Shown here one piece after another: positions 38,764-49,729 of a stretch of 64,000 nucleotides of DNA (positions within the stretch are counted from its first letter, which is position 1; each line of letters begins with the position of its first letter). The notes beneath the pieces are model-generated. The model had not been told where the DNA came from. It saw only the letters and a program-made list of their open reading frames with translations, and searched no databases. Origin of the DNA: Rhodospirillales bacterium (GTDB lineage Bacteria; Pseudomonadota; Alphaproteobacteria; Rhodospirillales; Thalassospiraceae); assembly GCA_019634165.1 (NCBI GenBank), contig JAHQVT010000006.1, positions 682,001 through 746,000 of the forward strand, given 5' to 3'. The position numbers were made by a program, and so were the translations under genes.

Positions 38764-40491
38764 TTATCCCTTTTCGTTAACACGCACCAGATGGACTTCG
38801 ATCAAAGGACGCTTACCAAGGCGTTGACGCACAGGACGGCGCAACGCCTGACGTACGGCCAAAATCACCGCTGCATCATCAAGAACTTCATCGTCATTCA
38901 ACTGATCAACGCGAATGCCAATCTCGGCAGCAAAATGACCAAGGCGAATATCATCATCTGGTTCATCAAACAGGCTTGGCGCGGTGATCATCGGATCATT
39001 CACCATTTCGCCAAACTGGTTGAGGACGAGGGTGACAAACATGACCCCATTCCAAACAATCCGGTTACGGTTGCGGAAAGTATTCGCATCCCGTTTAAGC
39101 AACCGCCCACCATCAACGGCAAGAATGCCGGCATCGGCAATACCGATCACATGGGCATCGCCCGGCGCCAGACGAATAACTGTTCCGTCATGGGGGATAA
39201 CCTGTTCAGGGATTTGGCATTCAGCCCCCAAGGCCGCCTGTTCACACAGATGGCGGGTTTCCCCATGAACCGGCACAAGAATTTTAGGCCGGGTTAACTG
39301 GTACATCCGCGCCAGATCTTGGCGCCCCGGATGGCCCGACACATGGATTGGCTCATCACGGGCCGTAATGACCTTGATGCCACGACGGATCAACAGGTTC
39401 TGGATGTAGCCGATCGACTTTTCGTTACCTGGAATTTCGCGCGACGAAAACACAACCGTATCCCCGGCATCAAGTTGGACCGTCGGGTGATCGCCCTTGG
39501 CAATACGCGACAATGCCGCACGTGGTTCGCCCTGTGATCCGGTACAAATCAAAAGAACCTGATCCTTGGGTACTTCCATGGCCACTTCGGCACTTAGAAG
39601 GTTCGGATATTCCGTCAGATAGCCAACTTCGCGGGCAACCTCGGTAACACGGTCAAGCGAGCGCCCAGCCAACCCAACACAACGCCCGTTTTCATGGGCG
39701 GCTTCAATCACGGATTGAACACGTGCGACGTTGGTGGCAAAGCAGGCAACGGCAATGCGTCCTTGCGGATTCTCGGCAAACAAAGTGGACAGGTTTTTGG
39801 CAACTTCGCTTTCAGACCCGGTTTCGCCTTCGGAAAAGACATTGGTCGAATCACAGACCAATGCCATGACACCTTCGTCACCCAATGCTTCAAGCTTTTT
39901 GACATCTGATGCATCACCAATTTGCGGATTGGGATCAAATTTCCAGTCACCTGTGTGAACAATCAATCCTTTGGGGGTCCGAATGGCCAATGCATTCGGC
40001 TCAAGGATTGAATGGGTCATGGTGACGAATTCAATATCAAAACAGCCCAGCGTGAACCGACCGCCAAGCTCGATCACATGGATCGGCACCTGATCGGCAA
40101 AATCGGTTTCGGCCAGCTTTGCCTTAAGAAATTCGGCGGCAAACGGGGTTGCATAGATCGGGCATTTAAGACGCGGCCACAAATACGGCACCGCACCAAG
40201 GTGATCTTCATGCGCGTGGGTCAGAACAAGACCAAGCAACTTGTCTTTGCGTTCTTCGATGAAGGCCGGATCTGGCATCACAACGTCAACACCAGGCAGG
40301 CCTTCCTCGCCAAAGGAAACCCCCATATCGACCATCAACCACTGATCATCATAGCCGTAAAGGTTCAGGTTCATGCCGATCTCGCCGGAACCACCGAGCG
40401 GCACGAACAACACTTCGTCTTTTGGCAAATACAAATCCACGGACGGTAATCCTTTATCTTCGGCACTCTGATCAGGTGGGGGACATTTCAT
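38764..40491 (-). CDS. rnj: Ribonuclease J
   Basis: This is a metallo-beta-lactamase/beta-CASP ribonuclease with 5'-3' exo- and endonuclease activity in RNA turnover. The 575 residues have the zinc motif HAHEDHLGAV (about 92-101), a HTGDWKFDP segment (about 185), the beta-CASP domain and HVSGHPGRQDL plus VHGETRHL near 395-415. Length fits alphaproteobacterial RNase J. It lies 20 bp after coaX, probably one operon with nuoN-birA-coaX. Confidence 0.95.
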   Translation of the reverse strand: MKCPPPDQSAEDKGLPSVDLYLPKDEVLFVPLGGSGEIGMNLNLYGYDDQWLMVDMGVSFGEEGLPGVDVVMPDPAFIEERKDKLLGLVLTHAHEDHLGAVPYLWPRLKCPIYATPFAAEFLKAKLAETDFADQVPIHVIELGGRFTLGCFDIEFVTMTHSILEPNALAIRTPKGLIVHTGDWKFDPNPQIGDASDVKKLEALGDEGVMALVCDSTNVFSEGETGSESEVAKNLSTLFAENPQGRIAVACFATNVARVQSVIEAAHENGRCVGLAGRSLDRVTEVAREVGYLTEYPNLLSAEVAMEVPKDQVLLICTGSQGEPRAALSRIAKGDHPTVQLDAGDTVVFSSREIPGNEKSIGYIQNLLIRRGIKVITARDEPIHVSGHPGRQDLARMYQLTRPKILVPVHGETRHLCEQAALGAECQIPEQVIPHDGTVIRLAPGDAHVIGIADAGILAVDGGRLLKRDANTFRNRNRIVWNGVMFVTLVLNQFGEMVNDPMITAPSLFDEPDDDIRLGHFAAEIGIRVDQLNDDEVLDDAAVILAVRQALRRPVRQRLGKRPLIEVHLVRVNEKG

Positions 40492-40510
40492 CCCCGACCC
40501 GGCGCAAGCC

Positions 40511-41305
40511 CTATTGGGCCTGATTAGCAGTCTTTTGGCTGTTGCGACGATAAATCATCAACAAGCCCAACATGGTCAAATCGCCATTCAAATATTCAAT
40601 CTCATCGACAGCCTTTGTAAACAGGGGGGCAAGCCCACCTGTGGCAACAACCTTGATATGTTCGACATCTTGCTGTTTGCGAATACGCGACAGCAACCCT
40701 TCGATCATCGAGACATAGCCCCAATAAACACCCGATTGCATGGCTTCAACCGTGTTTTTGCCAATCACATTGCGGGGTGCTTCGATCGCAACCATTGGCA
40801 ATTGGGCAGCGGCCATATGAAGGGCCTTGATCGACAAGTTTACCCCCGGTGCAATCACACCGCCAAGATAATCACCATTGCCATCTACCACGTCAAAGGT
40901 GGTTGCCGTCCCAAAATCCAGAACGACCAATGGGCCCCCAAACAATTCGTGCGCGGCAACGGCATTCACAAGACGGTCAGCACCGACTTCACCCGGATTG
41001 TCCATAATGATCTTCATATCAAGATCAACATTCGGGTCACCGACCACCATCGGGTCAACATTGAAATACCGACGACACAGGGTCTTTAAGCTAAATTCTG
41101 CGGCCGGCACCACGGTTGCGATGATGCCCCCCGTAATCGCATCAACCGGCACCCCTGAAAGGGAAAACAGATGATGAAGCCAAACACCCAATTCATCAGC
41201 AGTGCGTTCGGTCGTTGTCGAACACCGCCATTGGCCCTTGATGGTGTCCCCATCAAAAACGGCAAAGACGATGTTTGTGTTCCCGGCGTCAATCGCAAGC
41301 AACAT
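40511..41305 (-). CDS. coaX: Type III pantothenate kinase
   Basis: It phosphorylates pantothenate in the first step of CoA synthesis. The 264 residues of the ASKHA fold include LAIDAGNTNIVFAVFDG (about 3-19, phosphate-binding loop), VGADRLVNAVAAHELFGGP (about 102) and LDFGTATTFDVVD (about 129). It replaces CoaA in most alphaproteobacteria. It follows birA by 57 bp; the gap includes a 14-bp perfect palindrome. Confidence 0.95.
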   Translation of the reverse strand: MLLAIDAGNTNIVFAVFDGDTIKGQWRCSTTTERTADELGVWLHHLFSLSGVPVDAITGGIIATVVPAAEFSLKTLCRRYFNVDPMVVGDPNVDLDMKIIMDNPGEVGADRLVNAVAAHELFGGPLVVLDFGTATTFDVVDGNGDYLGGVIAPGVNLSIKALHMAAAQLPMVAIEAPRNVIGKNTVEAMQSGVYWGYVSMIEGLLSRIRKQQDVEHIKVVATGGLAPLFTKAVDEIEYLNGDLTMLGLLMIYRRNSQKTANQAQ

Positions 41306-41337
41306 GATGCTTACAGGCCTCCGCTACAAAGCAAGAT

Positions 41338-41351
41338 AGGGTCATGACCCT
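41338..41351. repeat. Perfect 14-bp palindrome between birA and coaX
   Basis: AGGGTCATGACCCT is self-complementary with no loop. It could be a dimer-binding operator. Its half AGGGTCA equals the outer end of the MITE-like element, which may be chance. Confidence 0.35.
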
Positions 41352-41362
41352 GTTCATTCAAA

Positions 41363-42121
41363 TCAGGCGGAAAAGAAAACTTCACCAGCCCCAATGCGGT
41401 GTTCGATACCGCTGTCATCTCTTAGGACAAGTGAACCATCATCATCAAGCCCAATGAAGGTTCCTTCAAGTTCACGTTCGGTCAGACGGGCAACAACCGG
41501 CTTACCAATCCCATAGCCGCGCGCAAGCCATGCTTCGCGGATCGGGGCAAATCCATCTTTTTCCCAGATAGGCAACCAATGCGCGACCCGCGCGATATAA
41601 CATGAAACAAGGTCATCAACCGAAACCGGGGCGCCAAGGGTTGCAAGCGATGTTGCAGGGCGTTCGGAATCGTCTGGAAAAAAGGCAACGTTCACCCCTG
41701 CCCCAATCACAAGGTAATCCGTCGCCGATCCCTTGTTTGACGCACTTTCAAGCAAAATCCCGCAAATCTTACGACCATTGACCATCAAATCATTGGGCCA
41801 TTTACAGTCTGGTCGAACGTGATTGCCTGTTACGGCTTCAATCGCTTCGGCCATGGCAACCGCAATCAGAAATGTCAGGCGGGCTGCTTCGGCCAGCGAA
41901 CAGGTCGGACGCAGCAACAAGGATGAATACAGATTACCAACAGGCGATGACCATGCCCGACCGCGGCGACCGCGACCGGACGTTTGGGTCTTTGCTAGAA
42001 CAAGGGCGCCACTTTGGGCGCCCTTATCCGCGAGGCGCTTTGCCTCATCATTTGTACTGTCGATCGCTTCCAGATGATGAAGGTAGAAACCTTCGGGAAG
42101 ACGGATCGTTCGCGTTGTCAT
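41363..42121 (-). CDS. birA: Biotin-[acetyl-CoA carboxylase] ligase
   Basis: It attaches biotin to the carboxyl carrier protein. The 252 residues contain the biotinyl-AMP loop SGRGRRGRAWSSPVGNLY (about 49-66) and CKWPNDLMVNGRKICGILLES (about 106-126). There is no N-terminal helix-turn-helix, so this is the ligase-only form without repressor function. It begins 2 bp after the nuoN stop, so it is co-transcribed with the nuo operon. Confidence 0.94.
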   Translation of the reverse strand: MTTRTIRLPEGFYLHHLEAIDSTNDEAKRLADKGAQSGALVLAKTQTSGRGRRGRAWSSPVGNLYSSLLLRPTCSLAEAARLTFLIAVAMAEAIEAVTGNHVRPDCKWPNDLMVNGRKICGILLESASNKGSATDYLVIGAGVNVAFFPDDSERPATSLATLGAPVSVDDLVSCYIARVAHWLPIWEKDGFAPIREAWLARGYGIGKPVVARLTERELEGTFIGLDDDGSLVLRDDSGIEHRIGAGEVFFSA

Positions 42122-42123
42122 TC

Positions 42124-43563
42124 TTACTGTCCGAACAGTGAGGCGGCCGCAACAGCAGCACTATCCATCAACGGGTTCGGGAAGAAGACAAAGACCAGAA
42201 TAATGATCGTGGCAAACGCCATGATGACATTCATTTCTGTGCCGTTGCGATCGAACTCTTCGACCGGTTCATCGAAATACATGACCTTGATGATGCGCAG
42301 ATAGTAATACGCACTGACAACCGAGGTCACCAAACCAATGACCGCCAAAGTCACAAGACCAGACTCAATGGCAGCTTCAAACACAAGGAATTTACCAAAG
42401 AAGCCAGCCAGCGGCGGGATACCGGCCATCGAGAACATCAGAAGTGCGGTAACCGCAGCCATCAGCGGCTTGGTCTTGGCAAGACCGGCAAGGTCGGTGA
42501 TTTCTTCGGTCATGCGGCTGTTACGACGCATGCACAGAATAACCGCAAAGGTACCAAGGTTCATCACAAGGTAAATGCCCAGATAAACCAGAATACCCGT
42601 CACACCTTTTTCTGTACCCGCAGCCAAACCAACAAGGGCAAAGCCAACGTGGCCGATGGACGAATAGGCCATCAGACGTTTGATGTTTTCCTGACGAAGA
42701 GCAGCAAACGAACCGATAACCATCGACAAGATCGAAATCAGCACCACGATCTGCTGCCAATCTTCGACAATCCCGCCAAACGGACCGATTGCCACACGGA
42801 TAAACAGTGCAAGACCGGCAATCTTCGGGGCAACTGCAAAGAAGGACGTGACCGGGGTCGGCGCACCTTCGTAAACGTCCGGGGTCCACATGTGGAACGG
42901 AACGGCAGAAACCTTAAAGCACAGACCAGCAAAGATGAATGCCAGACCAACCAGCGCGCCAAGCGGACGTTCACCACCCGAGAGGGTATCGGCAAGAACG
43001 CTGAAATTGGTGGTCCCGGTGAAACCGTAAACCATCGACATGCCATACAGCAAAATGCCCGATGCAATCGACCCAAGGATGAAATATTTCAATCCCGATT
43101 CCGTCGAACGCACCGTGTCGCGGCGGATTGCAGCAACAACGTAAAGTGCAAGCGACTGCAGTTCGAGACCAAGATACAGCGACAGCATATCAGTTGCCGA
43201 AACCATCGCCATCATGCCAAGCGTGGCAAGGGTGATCAGGATCGGGAACTCGAACCGTGACATATTTTCACGTTCGGCATAGTTCATTGCCATGATGATA
43301 CCGGTCGCCGACCCAATCAGGATCATGACCTTGCAGAACTTGGCAAAGGCATCGGCAGTAAACTGCCCAAAGAAGGCATCGCCCCCCTCGCCGGTCACCA
43401 CAAGGATGATCGTGATAACCTGTGCGGCAACGGCCAGCCAGGACACCGTACGGAACGCTTTGTCCTTGCCTGCGAAAACCCCAAGCATCAAAAGCGCCAA
43501 GGCAGAAACTGCCATAAATATTTCGGGCAGTGCGGCCCCGAGGTTGAGCATAGAAACTCCCAT
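42124..43563 (-). CDS. nuoN: NADH-quinone oxidoreductase subunit N
   Basis: This is one of three antiporter-like proton-pumping subunits in the membrane arm of complex I. I take the ATG at 43563 (MGVSMLNLGAALPEIF), with GAGGGG 7 nt upstream, giving 479 residues; a TTG at 43578 and ATG at 43569 are less likely. About 14 membrane helices are visible, with conserved Glu/Lys/Pro-bearing helices such as VPFHMWTPDVYEGAPTPV. It is the last nuo gene. Confidence 0.95.
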   Translation of the reverse strand: MGVSMLNLGAALPEIFMAVSALALLMLGVFAGKDKAFRTVSWLAVAAQVITIILVVTGEGGDAFFGQFTADAFAKFCKVMILIGSATGIIMAMNYAERENMSRFEFPILITLATLGMMAMVSATDMLSLYLGLELQSLALYVVAAIRRDTVRSTESGLKYFILGSIASGILLYGMSMVYGFTGTTNFSVLADTLSGGERPLGALVGLAFIFAGLCFKVSAVPFHMWTPDVYEGAPTPVTSFFAVAPKIAGLALFIRVAIGPFGGIVEDWQQIVVLISILSMVIGSFAALRQENIKRLMAYSSIGHVGFALVGLAAGTEKGVTGILVYLGIYLVMNLGTFAVILCMRRNSRMTEEITDLAGLAKTKPLMAAVTALLMFSMAGIPPLAGFFGKFLVFEAAIESGLVTLAVIGLVTSVVSAYYYLRIIKVMYFDEPVEEFDRNGTEMNVIMAFATIIILVFVFFPNPLMDSAAVAAASLFGQ

Positions 43564-43574
43564 GTTCATTCCCC

Positions 43575-45092
43575 TCAATTCGCGGCCAGCTGGGCGGCAC
43601 TTGCCGCTGCAGCCTGGGCCGTTTCAACTTGGTTGACGAGGTTCTCAACCGAAACATGCATGATATCGAGGAAGGAGACCGGATAGACCCCCATCCAAAG
43701 TACGATAATCACCAACGGAGCAAAGATAATCCATTCACGCGGGCTCAGATCGAGGATTGATTTCAGGTTTTCCTTGGTCAGGCCCCCGAAAATAATCCGG
43801 CGATAGAGATACAGCGCATAAGCAGCACCAAGGATCAGACCGGTCGCGGCAAAGAATGCGACCCAAGTGTTGGCTTCGAAAGCACCCAACAATGTCAGGA
43901 TTTCACCAACGAAACCACCCGTCCCCGGAAGACCAACAGATGCCATGGTGAAGAACATGAAGATGAATGCATACCCCGGCATCCGGTGAACCAGACCACC
44001 ATAAGCATCGATTTCACGGGTATGGATGCGGTCATAGACAACACCAACACACAAGAACAGCGCACCCGAAACCACACCGTGGCTCAGCATCTGGAAGATC
44101 GAACCTTCGATACCGTGTTGATTAAAGGTGAATGCACCGATGGTCACGATCCCCATGTGGGCAACCGACGAATATGCAATCAGCTTTTTCATGTCCTGCT
44201 GGGCGAGTGCGACCAGAGACGTGTAAATGATTGCAACAACCGACAGCGTGAAGACAAGCGGTGCAAAGGTTTCAGATGCCAGCGGCATCATCGGCAGCGA
44301 GAAACGCAGGAAACCGTAACCACCCATTTTCAACAGCACGCCCGCCAGAATAACAGAACCGGCAGTCGGTGCTTCAACGTGGGCATCAGGAAGCCAGGTA
44401 TGAACCGGCCACATCGGAACTTTAACCGCGAAGGATGCAAAGAAGGCCAGCCATAGCCACAACTGCATATTATAGCCGAACCCATGCTCCATCAGGGTCG
44501 GGATGTCAGTGGTGCCTGCGTCGAAATACATCGCCAGCAGCGCAACCAGCATCAGAACCGAGCCAAGAAGCGTATAAAGGAACAACTTGAATGCAGCGTA
44601 AACACGACGCTGACCGCCCCAGACGCCGATGATGATAAACATCGGGATCAGGACGCCTTCGAAGAACAGATAGAACAACAGACCGTCAAGCGCGCTGAAC
44701 ATACCGACCATCATCGTTTCAAGAACGAGGAAGGCGATCATGTATTCCTTCACGCGCTTCTGGATTGCTTCCCATGCCGACAAAATACAAATCGGTGTCA
44801 GGAAGGTCGCAAGCAGGACGAACAGAACGGAAATACCGTCAACGCCCATGTGATAGGAAATGTTCAGACCCGGCATCCATTCCGCCTGTTCGACGAACTG
44901 GAAATCTGCGGTCGTTGCATCGAAGTTCACCCATAGCATCAAAGATACAAGGAAGGTGAACCCCGAGGTCCAAAGCGCAACCCAACGGGAATTGCGGGCG
45001 ACATTCGCCTCATCGCCATTGATCAAGAGCAGCAAGGCTGCACCGACCAGCGGCAAGAAGGTGACGATCGAAAGAATTGGCCAATCACTCAT
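43575..45092 (-). CDS. nuoM: NADH-quinone oxidoreductase subunit M
   Basis: This antiporter-like proton-pumping subunit has 505 residues and about 14 helices. It has [38 protein letters not shown] (about 229-266, here given only as the landmark [20 protein letters not shown]) and [11 protein letters not shown]. It ends in an Ala-rich tail. It follows nuoL by 6 bp. Confidence 0.96.
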   Translation of the reverse strand: MSDWPILSIVTFLPLVGAALLLLINGDEANVARNSRWVALWTSGFTFLVSLMLWVNFDATTADFQFVEQAEWMPGLNISYHMGVDGISVLFVLLATFLTPICILSAWEAIQKRVKEYMIAFLVLETMMVGMFSALDGLLFYLFFEGVLIPMFIIIGVWGGQRRVYAAFKLFLYTLLGSVLMLVALLAMYFDAGTTDIPTLMEHGFGYNMQLWLWLAFFASFAVKVPMWPVHTWLPDAHVEAPTAGSVILAGVLLKMGGYGFLRFSLPMMPLASETFAPLVFTLSVVAIIYTSLVALAQQDMKKLIAYSSVAHMGIVTIGAFTFNQHGIEGSIFQMLSHGVVSGALFLCVGVVYDRIHTREIDAYGGLVHRMPGYAFIFMFFTMASVGLPGTGGFVGEILTLLGAFEANTWVAFFAATGLILGAAYALYLYRRIIFGGLTKENLKSILDLSPREWIIFAPLVIIVLWMGVYPVSFLDIMHVSVENLVNQVETAQAAAASAAQLAAN

Positions 45093-45098
45093 CGCCCG

Positions 45099-47102
45099 TT
45101 AACCCATCTTCCAAATTGTGTAGGAGACCAGCGCCGCAATGCCAATCAGCATCGCGAATGCATAGTGATAAACAAAACCACTTTGAATGGCGCTGACGCG
45201 ACGTGCGATGTTACGGCAAGCCGCCGCAACACCATCCGGACCGCAACCATCAATGATGGCACCATCCCCCGATTTCCATAAGCCATGGCCAAGTGCAAAG
45301 GCCGGTTTTACGAAAATCTTGTCATAGAGTTCGTCGAAGTACCATTTGTTCAGAACGAAACGGTACAGACCGTTAAAGGTGTTCGCCAACGTGCGTGGAA
45401 GCGACGGAACCAGTTTGTACATTACAACAGCAAGTACAAAGCCAGTGATCATCGCAACAAACGGTGCCAGCTTGACCCAACCCGGAACATGGTGTGCATT
45501 TTCAAGTGCCTGATGGCCTTCTGCCATGAAGAGTGCGCCATTCCAGAAGGACAGCATTTCTTCATAGTCACCGCCACCAAACCAGTCTTTGGCAAACCAA
45601 CCGGCAAAGATTGCACCGATGGTCAGGAACAAAAGCGGTCCTGTCATGATCGCCGGGCTTTCATGAACATGTGCCATCGTGCGTTCATCAGCGCGCGGTG
45701 CGCCAAAGAAGGTCATAAAGACCAAACGCCAGCTATAGAACGATGTCATAAGCGCCGCAAGGATACCTGCCCAGAAGGCATAAAGACCAACACCGGTATG
45801 TGCCGCATAGGCACTTTCGATGACAAGGTCTTTGGAATAGAAGCCAGCCAAGCCCGGTACACCGGTAATGGCAAGCGTACCGACCATCATCACGGCAAAG
45901 GTCACTGGAACCATTTTCCAGATACCGCCCATTTTGCGCATGTCCTGTTCATCCGACATTGCGTGGATGACCGAACCTGCACCAAGGAACAGCAGCGCTT
46001 TGAAGAAACCATGTGTCATCAGGTGGAAGACACCTGCTGAATATGCTGACACGCCGCAGGCAAAGAACATATAGCCAAGCTGCGAACAGGTCGAATATGC
46101 GATGACACGTTTAATGTCGTTCTGAACACAGCCAATGGTCGCAGCAAAGAATGCCGTCGATGCACCAACAATGGTTACGATCATCAAGGTGGTTTCGGCA
46201 TATTCAAAGATCGGCGAAAGACGCGCGACCATGAACACACCAGCCGTCACCATGGTTGCCGCGTGAATAAGGGCGGAAACCGGTGTCGGGCCTTCCATTG
46301 CATCAGGAAGCCATGTGTGCAGACCAAGCTGTGCGGATTTACCCATCGCGCCGATAAACAGCAAGAAGCAGGTAATTTCCAGGGCCGAGAATTCATACCC
46401 CAAGAACATCAATGTCGACCCGGCGACTTCTTCAGCATTGCCGAAGATGACGTCGAACTGAACGCTATCGAACAGCACATAGACCGCAAAGATACCCAGC
46501 GCAAAGCCAAAGTCACCAACACGGTTCACAAGGAACGCCTTGATTGCAGCAGCGGACGCCGATGGCTTGGAGTACCAGAAACCGATCAACAGATAGGATG
46601 CAAGACCAACACCTTCCCAACCGAAGAACAGTTGGATCAGGTTATCAGCGGTAATCAGCATCAACATCGCAAAGGTGAACAGGCTGAGATACGCCATAAA
46701 GCGCGGCTTGTCCGGATCATGCGACATATAGCCGATGGAATAGATATGCACCATCGAGGACACACCGGTCACAACGATCAGCATCACACAGGTCAGCGTA
46801 TCAATACGCAGCGCCCAAGACGCATCGAAGTTGCCCGAAGAAATCCAGGTAAACAGTTCAATCGTGACCGGGTTGCCGCCAAGGGCGACATCCACAAAGG
46901 CAAAGATCGAAATGATAAAGGCAATCACAACACCGCAAACGGTGACAAGCTGTGCCACACGGTCGCTTGAATAAACACCATGATGGTGATGACCATGGCC
47001 ATCATGCGGAGCATCTTTTGATGTCGACATCGCGCCGACAAGCGTGATGGTTCCAGCAATGGCTGCCGCGATCAGGGGCAGGAATACAATCAACGGATAC
47101 AT
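45099..47102 (-). CDS. nuoL: NADH-quinone oxidoreductase subunit L
   Basis: This is the most distal antiporter-like subunit, with the long lateral helix along the membrane arm. The 667 residues include [19 protein letters not shown] (about 158), [20 protein letters not shown] (about 258) and [13 protein letters not shown]. The C-terminal part (about 540-660) matches the lateral helix and last transmembrane helix. A His-rich loop ([10 protein letters not shown]) is seen at about 33-45. It follows nuoK by 7 bp. Confidence 0.96.
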   Translation of the reverse strand: MYPLIVFLPLIAAAIAGTITLVGAMSTSKDAPHDGHGHHHHGVYSSDRVAQLVTVCGVVIAFIISIFAFVDVALGGNPVTIELFTWISSGNFDASWALRIDTLTCVMLIVVTGVSSMVHIYSIGYMSHDPDKPRFMAYLSLFTFAMLMLITADNLIQLFFGWEGVGLASYLLIGFWYSKPSASAAAIKAFLVNRVGDFGFALGIFAVYVLFDSVQFDVIFGNAEEVAGSTLMFLGYEFSALEITCFLLFIGAMGKSAQLGLHTWLPDAMEGPTPVSALIHAATMVTAGVFMVARLSPIFEYAETTLMIVTIVGASTAFFAATIGCVQNDIKRVIAYSTCSQLGYMFFACGVSAYSAGVFHLMTHGFFKALLFLGAGSVIHAMSDEQDMRKMGGIWKMVPVTFAVMMVGTLAITGVPGLAGFYSKDLVIESAYAAHTGVGLYAFWAGILAALMTSFYSWRLVFMTFFGAPRADERTMAHVHESPAIMTGPLLFLTIGAIFAGWFAKDWFGGGDYEEMLSFWNGALFMAEGHQALENAHHVPGWVKLAPFVAMITGFVLAVVMYKLVPSLPRTLANTFNGLYRFVLNKWYFDELYDKIFVKPAFALGHGLWKSGDGAIIDGCGPDGVAAACRNIARRVSAIQSGFVYHYAFAMLIGIAALVSYTIWKMG

Positions 47103-47109
47103 ATCTGCC

Positions 47110-47418
47110 TTACCCCTTCATCATGTTGATGTCTTCAACCGCGATGGTACCGCGGTTACGGAAATAGACGACCAAGATCGCCAGACCAATTGCAGCTTCG
47201 GCCGCTGCAACAGTAAGGACGAAGATGGTAAACACCTGCCCAACAAGATCGCCAAGGAATGACGAGAAAGAGACAAGGTTGATATTGACCGCCAGCAGCA
47301 TCAGCTCGATCGACATCATGATGATGATGACGTTCTTGCGGTTCATGAAGATGCCGAAGATCCCGAGAGTGAAAAGGATCGCCGCGACGGTCAGATAATG
47401 TGCAAGACCGATTTCCAT
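47110..47418 (-). CDS. nuoK: NADH-quinone oxidoreductase subunit K
   Basis: The 102-residue, three-helix membrane subunit has the conserved [17 protein letters not shown] (Glu of the proton path about 36) and [14 protein letters not shown] (Glu about 72). It shares one base with the nuoJ stop. Confidence 0.96.
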   Translation of the reverse strand: MEIGLAHYLTVAAILFTLGIFGIFMNRKNVIIIMMSIELMLLAVNINLVSFSSFLGDLVGQVFTIFVLTVAAAEAAIGLAILVVYFRNRGTIAVEDINMMKG

Positions 47419-48026
47419 CAGATCCCCCTTCCGACCGGAACTTTTTTAATTTCAAGCGTATCAGCGCGGTTACGCTTGACCTGCTCGGAGATATTCTGAC
47501 GGCGGACACCTTCACGGTGACGCAGCGTCAAGACAATTGCGCCAATCATCGCAACAAGCAGAACCAGACCAGCCGCCTGGAAGATGTATGCGTAATCGGT
47601 GTAAATCAGACGGCCAAGCGCCTCTACGTTGGTCACACCAACCGGTGTCGGCTGCGCGAGTACCGCGACTGCCTCATCGGTAAGGGTCCAACCTGCGCCA
47701 ACCAGTGCCAGTTCCACGAACAGAACAACCGCGATCAGAACCCCGATCGGCAGATAGTTCAGGAAACCCTGGCGCATCTCAACAAAGTTGATGTCCAGCA
47801 TCATCACAACGAACAGGAACAAGACTGCAACCGCGCCGACATAGACGACGACGAGAAGCATGGCGAGAAACTCGGCACCCAGCAGGACGAAAAGTCCGGC
47901 TGCGTTAAAGAATGTCAAGATCAGCAACAATACCGAATGCACCGGGTTGCGAACGGTCACAACCGCAGTCGCGGACAACACCGCGACGGTAGCAAACAGG
48001 TAAAAAGCCAAAGCCTGTACGACCAT
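47418..48026 (-). CDS. nuoJ: NADH-quinone oxidoreductase subunit J
   Basis: This membrane subunit is near the quinone channel. Its 202 residues show five hydrophobic helices, with [21 protein letters not shown]-type helix 2 (landmark [10 protein letters not shown]) and [18 protein letters not shown] (helix 3). The first in-frame ATG at 48026 fits the family N terminus. Confidence 0.95.
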   Translation of the reverse strand: MVVQALAFYLFATVAVLSATAVVTVRNPVHSVLLLILTFFNAAGLFVLLGAEFLAMLLVVVYVGAVAVLFLFVVMMLDINFVEMRQGFLNYLPIGVLIAVVLFVELALVGAGWTLTDEAVAVLAQPTPVGVTNVEALGRLIYTDYAYIFQAAGLVLLVAMIGAIVLTLRHREGVRRQNISEQVKRNRADTLEIKKVPVGRGI

Positions 48027-48108
48027 AAGGTACCCCCTTGGCGAACCGTTGCCGCCCCACTGGCAGACAACGGCCCATAACTCTCTTTCTAACGATCAGA
48101 CGCGACAC

Positions 48109-48597
48109 TTACCGGTAAGGTGCGTCTGCCTCCAATCGTGCAGCAAGCTCGGCTTCCCAGCGCTCGCCGTTTGCCAGAAGCTTGTCCTTGTCATAGAACA
48201 GCTCCTCGCGGTTTTCGGTTGCGAACTCGAAGTTCGGACCTTCGACGATCGCATCTACCGGGCAGGCTTCTTCGCAGAAACCACAATAGATGCATTTCGT
48301 CATATCAATGTCGTAGCGGGTTGTACGACGCGAACCATCGTCACGCGGCTCCACCTCAATGGTGATGGCCTGTGCCGGGCAGATTGCTTCACAAAGCTTA
48401 CAGGCAATGCAGCGCTCTTCGCCGTTGGGATAGCGGCGCAGGGCGTGTTCGCCACGGAAACGCGGGCTCAGCGGACCTTTTTCATATGGGTAGTTCAGCG
48501 TCACTTTTGGCTTGAACATATATTTCAAGGTGAGCGCCATACCCGATACGAGTTCCACGAGCAGGAAGCTCCGGGCCGTCCGATCAATAAATGACAT
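48109..48597 (-). CDS. nuoI: NADH-quinone oxidoreductase subunit I
   Basis: This ferredoxin-like subunit holds clusters N6a and N6b on the path to N2. The 162 residues have two CxxCxxCxxxCP motifs, [16 protein letters not shown] (about 62) and [16 protein letters not shown] (about 101). An N-terminal amphipathic segment docks it on NuoH. Confidence 0.97.
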   Translation of the reverse strand: MSFIDRTARSFLLVELVSGMALTLKYMFKPKVTLNYPYEKGPLSPRFRGEHALRRYPNGEERCIACKLCEAICPAQAITIEVEPRDDGSRRTTRYDIDMTKCIYCGFCEEACPVDAIVEGPNFEFATENREELFYDKDKLLANGERWEAELAARLEADAPYR

Positions 48598-48628
48598 CGT
48601 TTACCTCTCTCTTTCCGATGCGCGGCGA

Positions 48629-49642
48629 TCAGGCCGGGACCTTGTCAAACACAACGAGGAACGTAGCAACCAGCATGACCCAAGCAAATGACAGCGGCAG
48701 GAAGATTTTCCAGCCCAGACGCATCAGTTGGTCATAGCGGTAACGCGGGAAGGTTGCACGGACCCACAAGAAGATGAACAGAACGAAACAGATCTTCAGA
48801 ATGAACCAGATCGCCCCAGGGATGAATTCAAGGAACGGCAACGGCGCGCTCCAGCCCCCAAGGAACAGAATGGCACACAGGCCACTCATCAGGATCATGT
48901 TCGCGTATTCACCAAGGAAGAACAGCGCAAAGGTCATTGCCGAATAATCGACGTTATAACCAGATACCAGTTCAGCCTCAGCTTCGGGAAGGTCAAACGG
49001 TGCGCGGTTGGTTTCTGCCAGAATGGACACGATGAAGACGATGAACATCGGGAAGTGATAAACGAAGTTCCACTCCCATATGCCGCCAACCTGGCCGCGG
49101 ACGATGTCGCTCAAATTCAGCGAACCGGTGGTCAACAGAACCGAAATGATGATCAGGCCAATCGAAATCTCATACGACACCATCTGTGCGCCGGAACGCA
49201 GCGCCCCAAGGAATGCGTATTTGGAGTTCGATGCCCAACCGGCCATCACGATACCGTAAACACCCAGCGAAGAAATCGCGAAAATGTAAAGAATACCAAC
49301 GTTCAAATCCGCGAGAACCATGCCTTCGTCGAACGGGATAACCGCCCAGGCGATGATCGCCAGAATGAATGTCAGCATCGGGGCGATGATAAACACGCCC
49401 TTATTCGCGCTGCTCGGAATGATTGTTTCTTTCAGAAACAGCTTCAGACCATCAGCAAGCGGTTGCAAAAGGCCAAATGGCCCCACAACGTTCGGGCCCT
49501 TACGGAGCTGAATAGCACCGATAACCTTGCGCTCTGCGTAGGTCAGATAAGCGACAGCGACCAGCAGCGGGACCACAATCGCCAAAATCTTGGCGACGAT
49601 CCAGACTACCGGTTCAATATATCCGTCCCAAAGAAGTTCCAT
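48629..49642 (-). CDS. nuoH: NADH-quinone oxidoreductase subunit H
   Basis: This membrane subunit forms the quinone chamber with NuoB and NuoD. The 337 residues have eight or so helices and the conserved [25 protein letters not shown] (landmark [18 protein letters not shown], about 29-46) and [21 protein letters not shown] (landmark [19 protein letters not shown]). It is 87 bp after nuoG. Confidence 0.97.
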   Translation of the reverse strand: MELLWDGYIEPVVWIVAKILAIVVPLLVAVAYLTYAERKVIGAIQLRKGPNVVGPFGLLQPLADGLKLFLKETIIPSSANKGVFIIAPMLTFILAIIAWAVIPFDEGMVLADLNVGILYIFAISSLGVYGIVMAGWASNSKYAFLGALRSGAQMVSYEISIGLIIISVLLTTGSLNLSDIVRGQVGGIWEWNFVYHFPMFIVFIVSILAETNRAPFDLPEAEAELVSGYNVDYSAMTFALFFLGEYANMILMSGLCAILFLGGWSAPLPFLEFIPGAIWFILKICFVLFIFLWVRATFPRYRYDQLMRLGWKIFLPLSFAWVMLVATFLVVFDKVPA

Positions 49643-49729
49643 CGGTCAAACCGTATCTTTTGCGTTTCGTCCCAGAATTGGGACACCCCCTTGCGGGATG
49701 GGCAACGATCAGATCGTCGCCCCCCTTAC

